Assembly (NCBI GenBank): GCA_023443925.1
Contig: JAEZSL010000154.1
Span: 1-8,581, forward strand
Origin: Bacillota bacterium
Lineage (GTDB): Bacteria; Bacillota_A; Clostridia; Lachnospirales; Lachnospiraceae
Direction: 5' to 3'
Length of the DNA stretch: 8,581 nt
The translations under genes were made by a program, and so were the position numbers. Below, one piece after another: positions 6,534 to 8,581 of the stretch. The notes beneath the pieces were generated by a model. It made no database searches and was not told where the DNA came from. It worked only from the letters and a program-made list of their open reading frames with translations. How positions within the stretch are numbered: position 1 is the first letter of the stretch; the number at the start of each line of letters is the position of its first letter.

Positions 6534-8396
6534 ATGAAGCACATGAAAAAGGAGCAAAAATCAAAAATTCTGAAAAAGCCTATTTCCTTAAGGAGAAGAC
6601 TGCTCTTTCTGGTGGTTATCTGCTGGATTGTACCGGTTACCATAATCTTTTTATTTATGACACTGTATTACCGGAAAAGTGTTATGGATAAAACAGAAAC
6701 CTTAATGGAAGAAGGGCTAAAAAATTTTGCCTCTTTTCATGCCCAGAAAATCGATGAGGCCATTGTCATATCCAAGAAAACCTCTTATGAATTAATTATT
6801 GAAAAGGCCTGGAAGAAATATAAGGCCGGGATTATTACCGATGCCCAGTTTTACAGAGAAATCAACGGTAACCTGAAAAGTAAATATTATAACGATAACC
6901 GGTTTATTATATCTGTGTTTTATCTGTCGGAGGAGCCGGACAGACTTTACTACACCTCTAGAATGCCTACGGGTTACATCAATCACTATTACGATTCTGT
7001 GCGGACAAAGGCCAATGAAATTACCGCACAGGATACTTCCGATGCCCATGTTAAGATTGTAAACGGAAAAATCTATATTATCCGCAATCTGTATACCACC
7101 ACGAACTATACTAAATTTGGTACCCTGGTACTGGAATTAAATACAAGTAAATTATTTGAGGGTTTTGCCCTTAATAAAGATTATGAACTTGGTTTCTTTA
7201 TCGATGATACTGATTCTATGGTGCTTTATGATTCTTCTGATAAGGAGGGTTCCATGGATTCGCTTATTAATAAATTAAAAGCAAAATATAATCTTAAATT
7301 CAACCGGAAGATAGATCAGGTAGATGACAGTATCTACACCTCCCTGATCTATCAACAGAAATTTGATGATTATCATCTTGGTGCCGTACTGATCGCAAAT
7401 AAAAACACGATTTACTCCGAACTGGCGGCTTTAAGTTATATTGTAATTATTATCTTCCTGGTTATCATTCCGGTATTTATTTATATGCTTATATTTATTG
7501 CCAGGCAGATTACAGCTCCCATGGGAAGGATGATTGATGCTTCCAGAGAAGTGGAACAGGGAAAAATCGGTATGCAGATCGAGGGAGACCCCATGCCGAA
7601 TGCAGAGTTTTCCTATCTTTCCGATTCCTTTAACCGCATGTCCAGCGAAGTAAAGTATTTATTTGATTATGCCTATAATGAAAAGCTGGCCAGAAAGGAA
7701 GCCAAAATAATTGCATTGCAATCCCAGATCAATCCCCACTTCCTGAATAACACTTTAGAAATGATGAACTGGCAGGCCAGAATGGCAGGGGACGTACCGG
7801 TGTCTAAAATGATTGAAGCCCTTGCTACTTTACTAGACTACAGTATGGACCGCTCTAATAAAAAGCTCATTAATCTGGCGGAAGAGCTGCGGTGTGCCGA
7901 TGCTTACTTTTACATAATATCCATGCGTTTCGGTCAAAGACTCCGGGTGGAAAAGGAAGTAGACCAGGAACTAATGCAGTTTCAGGTGCCGCAGCTGATT
8001 CTCCAGCCGATTCTGGAAAATGCGGTGGTTCACGGCATTGAAGCGGTAAAAAGCGGCACCATTAAGCTGAAGGTATTTAAAGAAAACGGTAATGTTATTC
8101 TCCAGGTTATAAATTCCGGTAAAATCATGACGAAGGCCGATGAGGAGAGAGTACGGGATATACTGGAAGGAAAAACAGGAAGTATAGCAGCCGGTAAAGG
8201 AAAACACATCTCCCTGGGTATCCGCAATGTGAACGAAAGAATCAAACTGATTTACGGAGAGGAATATGGACTGACTATATTGCCCTATGATGAGGTCGAT
8301 ACGGTATCCGCCATTACCATTCCGTTTGAGATTCCCCTGGATTCCGAAAAGGGCAAACTATTGAACACCTTGCTAAACAGTCCGAATCATAAGTAA
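6534..8396 (+). CDS. YesM/LytS-type membrane sensor histidine kinase
   Basis: A 620-aa two-component sensor kinase. The start is fixed by AGGAGGT (6519-6525) 8 bp before the ATG; the next ATG (6543) would be too far. A basic N-terminus precedes transmembrane segment 1 (about 23-46). Residues 47-299 form an extracytoplasmic sensor of the dCache-like size seen in YesM proteins. Transmembrane segment 2 is about 300-323 and a HAMP linker about 324-376. The His_kinase domain has the phospho-acceptor H402 in SQINPHFLNNTLEMMNW. The ATPase domain has the N-box PILENAVVHGIE (N496) and the G-box SLGIRNVNERIKLIYG. The usual DxG is VINSG (N527), as is common in this subfamily. Such kinases normally signal to an AraC-type response regulator (YesN) and respond to sugars taken up by ABC transporters. 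Next to chbP, chitobiose or another amino-sugar oligomer is the likely signal, but this is inference. No response regulator follows within the 185 bp to the window end. Confidence 0.9.
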   Translation: MKHMKKEQKSKILKKPISLRRRLLFLVVICWIVPVTIIFLFMTLYYRKSVMDKTETLMEEGLKNFASFHAQKIDEAIVISKKTSYELIIEKAWKKYKAGIITDAQFYREINGNLKSKYYNDNRFIISVFYLSEEPDRLYYTSRMPTGYINHYYDSVRTKANEITAQDTSDAHVKIVNGKIYIIRNLYTTTNYTKFGTLVLELNTSKLFEGFALNKDYELGFFIDDTDSMVLYDSSDKEGSMDSLINKLKAKYNLKFNRKIDQVDDSIYTSLIYQQKFDDYHLGAVLIANKNTIYSELAALSYIVIIIFLVIIPVFIYMLIFIARQITAPMGRMIDASREVEQGKIGMQIEGDPMPNAEFSYLSDSFNRMSSEVKYLFDYAYNEKLARKEAKIIALQSQINPHFLNNTLEMMNWQARMAGDVPVSKMIEALATLLDYSMDRSNKKLINLAEELRCADAYFYIISMRFGQRLRVEKEVDQELMQFQVPQLILQPILENAVVHGIEAVKSGTIKLKVFKENGNVILQVINSGKIMTKADEERVRDILEGKTGSIAAGKGKHISLGIRNVNERIKLIYGEEYGLTILPYDEVDTVSAITIPFEIPLDSEKGKLLNTLLNSPNHK

Positions 8397-8484
8397 AATA
8401 CTTAAATAAACAAAGGGGTATAACGGCCGGAAAGCTTTTATTTCCCCGTGTTAGCGTTGTTTTGTAAATGAATGTTAAATATAG

Positions 8485-8523
8485 CAAGATTGAACAAATA
8501 ATGTCAAGATGAACAAATGTATT
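8485..8523 (+). repeat. Tandem 20-bp direct repeats upstream of the next transcription unit
   Basis: CAAGATTGAACAAATAATGT (8485-8504) is followed at once by CAAGATGAACAAATGTATT (8505-8523). The repeat period is 20 bp, close to two turns of the helix, and the second copy overlaps the -35 position of the promoter at 8540. This geometry is typical of AraC-family activator sites. Confidence 0.6.
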
Positions 8524-8539
8524 TTGTAATAATTGTTAG

Positions 8540-8545
8540 TATAAT
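8540..8545 (+). promoter_or_regulatory. Promoter -10 box of the next (unseen) unit
   Basis: A perfect TATAAT with a poor -35 (8517-8522, ATGTAT). Transcription would start near 8552. The gene it drives lies beyond the window. A short inverted pair TGAGA (8559-8563)/TCTCA (8572-8576) lies in the predicted leader. Given the kinase upstream, a sugar ABC transporter or the partner regulator is likely, but this cannot be seen. Confidence 0.5.
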
Positions 8546-8581
8546 AGACTCATACCAATGAGAGGTTAAAATCTCACAAAG

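Noticed and set aside
8404..8447. Possible terminator after the kinase gene (AAATAAA/TTTATTT or GGGG/CCCC pairings)
   Set aside because: The stems are short and mutually exclusive, and no T run follows.
1..8581. CRISPR array, tRNA or rRNA genes, phage or toxin-antitoxin system
   Set aside because: I found no evenly spaced repeats with spacers, no tRNA-like folds and no rRNA motifs; the only tandem repeats are inside chbP and at the right edge.

Overview
The window looks like an accessory stretch of a low-GC Firmicute chromosome, most likely a Lachnospiraceae-type clostridium. The reasons are the AT-rich intergenic DNA, strong AGGAGG-type ribosome binding sites, a YesM-type sensor kinase and clostridial-style transposase relics. 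The genus assignment is inference; no rRNA or other marker gene is present.

Layout. Bases 1-1089 hold two broken insertion sequences back to back. The first is an IS3-family element on the + strand: the end of orfA, an A7 slippery site and orfB with one frameshift. It stops inside the second catalytic-Asp block at about 687. The second is a heavily frameshifted N-terminal half of an IS1182-family transposase on the - strand (about 688-1089). Bases 1090-1633 are AT-rich with nothing I recognise. Bases 1634-1807 are the C-terminal end of a decayed GNAT acetyltransferase. Intact genes begin only after this.

Functional block. At 1926-4460 lies a GH94 phosphorylase that matches N,N'-diacetylchitobiose phosphorylase (chbP) almost motif for motif. 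It is followed 26 bp later by an alpha-D-phosphohexomutase (4487-5938). Together they suggest an energy-saving route: (GlcNAc)2 + Pi gives GlcNAc + GlcNAc-1-P, and the mutase then turns GlcNAc-1-P into GlcNAc-6-P for amino-sugar catabolism or cell-wall synthesis. A gene-poor gap (5939-6533) holds a mini-ORF, a strong hairpin, an isolated promoter and a rho-independent terminator that together could define a small RNA. A two-transmembrane YesM/LytS-type histidine kinase follows (6534-8396), probably sensing an extracellular or binding-protein-delivered sugar signal. The window ends in the promoter region of the next, unseen transcription unit.

Regulation. Three candidate promoters (before chbP, before the kinase, and at the right edge) each have a perfect TATAAT, a poor -35 and an ACAAAT block 45-46 bp upstream of the -10. 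The last two also carry direct repeats reaching into the -35. This is what one expects of sites for an AraC-type response regulator, the usual YesM partner, so the kinase, chbP-mutase operon and next unit may form one regulon. The regulator gene itself is not in the window.
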